Shown piece by piece: positions 5,625-5,935 of a stretch of DNA of 5,935 nt. Both the position numbers and the translations under genes were made by a program. Every line of letters begins with the position of its first letter. The stretch's first letter is position 1. The DNA is from Lachnospiraceae bacterium (GTDB lineage: Bacteria; Bacillota_A; Clostridia; Lachnospirales; Lachnospiraceae), in NCBI GenBank assembly GCA_017613595.1, contig JAGADM010000077.1, positions 1 through 5,935 on the forward strand, in the 5' to 3' direction. The notes under the pieces are model-generated. The model had not been told where the DNA came from. It did no database searches and saw only the letters and a program-made list of their open reading frames with translations.

Positions 5625-5642
5625 AAAGGACTTTCGTCCTTT
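5625..5642 (-). other. GAAA-capped hairpin in the 23S to tRNA-Asn spacer
   Basis: On the minus strand AAAGGAC and GTCCTTT (5642-5636 and 5631-5625) form a perfect 7-bp stem closed by a GAAA tetraloop, a very stable GNRA loop. No T run follows. A role in rRNA precursor folding or cleavage is plausible, but the matching 5' flank of the 23S gene is outside the window. The rest of the 91-base spacer shows no gene. Confidence 0.6.
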
Positions 5643-5693
5643 TCTTCCGCTCTTCGTGCCTTCAAAATTTCATACTGATCCATGCAAGAAATA

Positions 5694-5935
<242 letters not shown>

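Overview
The window reads as a piece of a Gram-positive Clostridia chromosome, probably Lachnospiraceae-like, with roughly balanced base composition. The evidence is a Firmicutes-style 23S rRNA 3' end, strong AGGAGG-type ribosome binding sites, near-consensus sigma-A promoters, a lipobox lipoprotein and a Sec-exported protein with Pro/Thr stalks, and an anaerobe-type rubrerythrin. The taxonomic placement is inference. No mobile element, phage gene or CRISPR array is visible.

Layout from left to right. Positions 1-189 hold no gene but three strong hairpins in tandem, and a TGn-extended -10 pointing left out of the window. Positions 190-1719 (minus) encode a 509-residue single-pass exported protein. 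It has a signal peptide, an ectodomain that may hold fibronectin-III-like folds, a Pro/Thr/Glu stalk built on an 8-residue repeat, a CxxCH motif beside the membrane and a C-terminal transmembrane helix. Positions 1897-2898 (minus) encode a 37-kDa nucleoid-associated protein of the NdpA/YejK family. A 209-bp divergent intergenic region carries its promoter and that of rubrerythrin (3108-3650, plus). Rubrerythrin converges on a 461-residue lipoprotein of unknown function (3753-5138, minus), and the two share a hairpin terminator. From 5310 to the right edge lies the distal end of an rRNA operon on the minus strand: 23S 3' end, tRNA-Asn(GUU), tRNA-Cys(GCA), terminator. No 5S gene lies between the 23S and the terminator.

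Most genes appear to be transcribed singly from their own promoters. Four minus-strand promoters (left edge, exported protein, NdpA, lipoprotein) combine a TGn extension with a -10 hexamer, and three of these also have a good -35 at exactly 17 bp. The rubrerythrin promoter differs: consensus TTGACA and TATAAT lie only 12 bp apart, so the working -10 is probably an overlapping TAGACT at 17 bp. Apart from the rRNA operon there is no operon logic linking the genes. Rubrerythrin is a standalone peroxide-defence gene. The two exported proteins resemble each other in signal sequence and Pro/Thr linker but not in visible domains.

I did not find a convincing new multigene system. The items most worth a second look are the missing 5S, the hairpin-rich rRNA spacers, the CxxCH-bearing membrane protein, the rubrerythrin promoter and leader, and a 14-bp perfect palindrome just upstream of the lipoprotein promoter.
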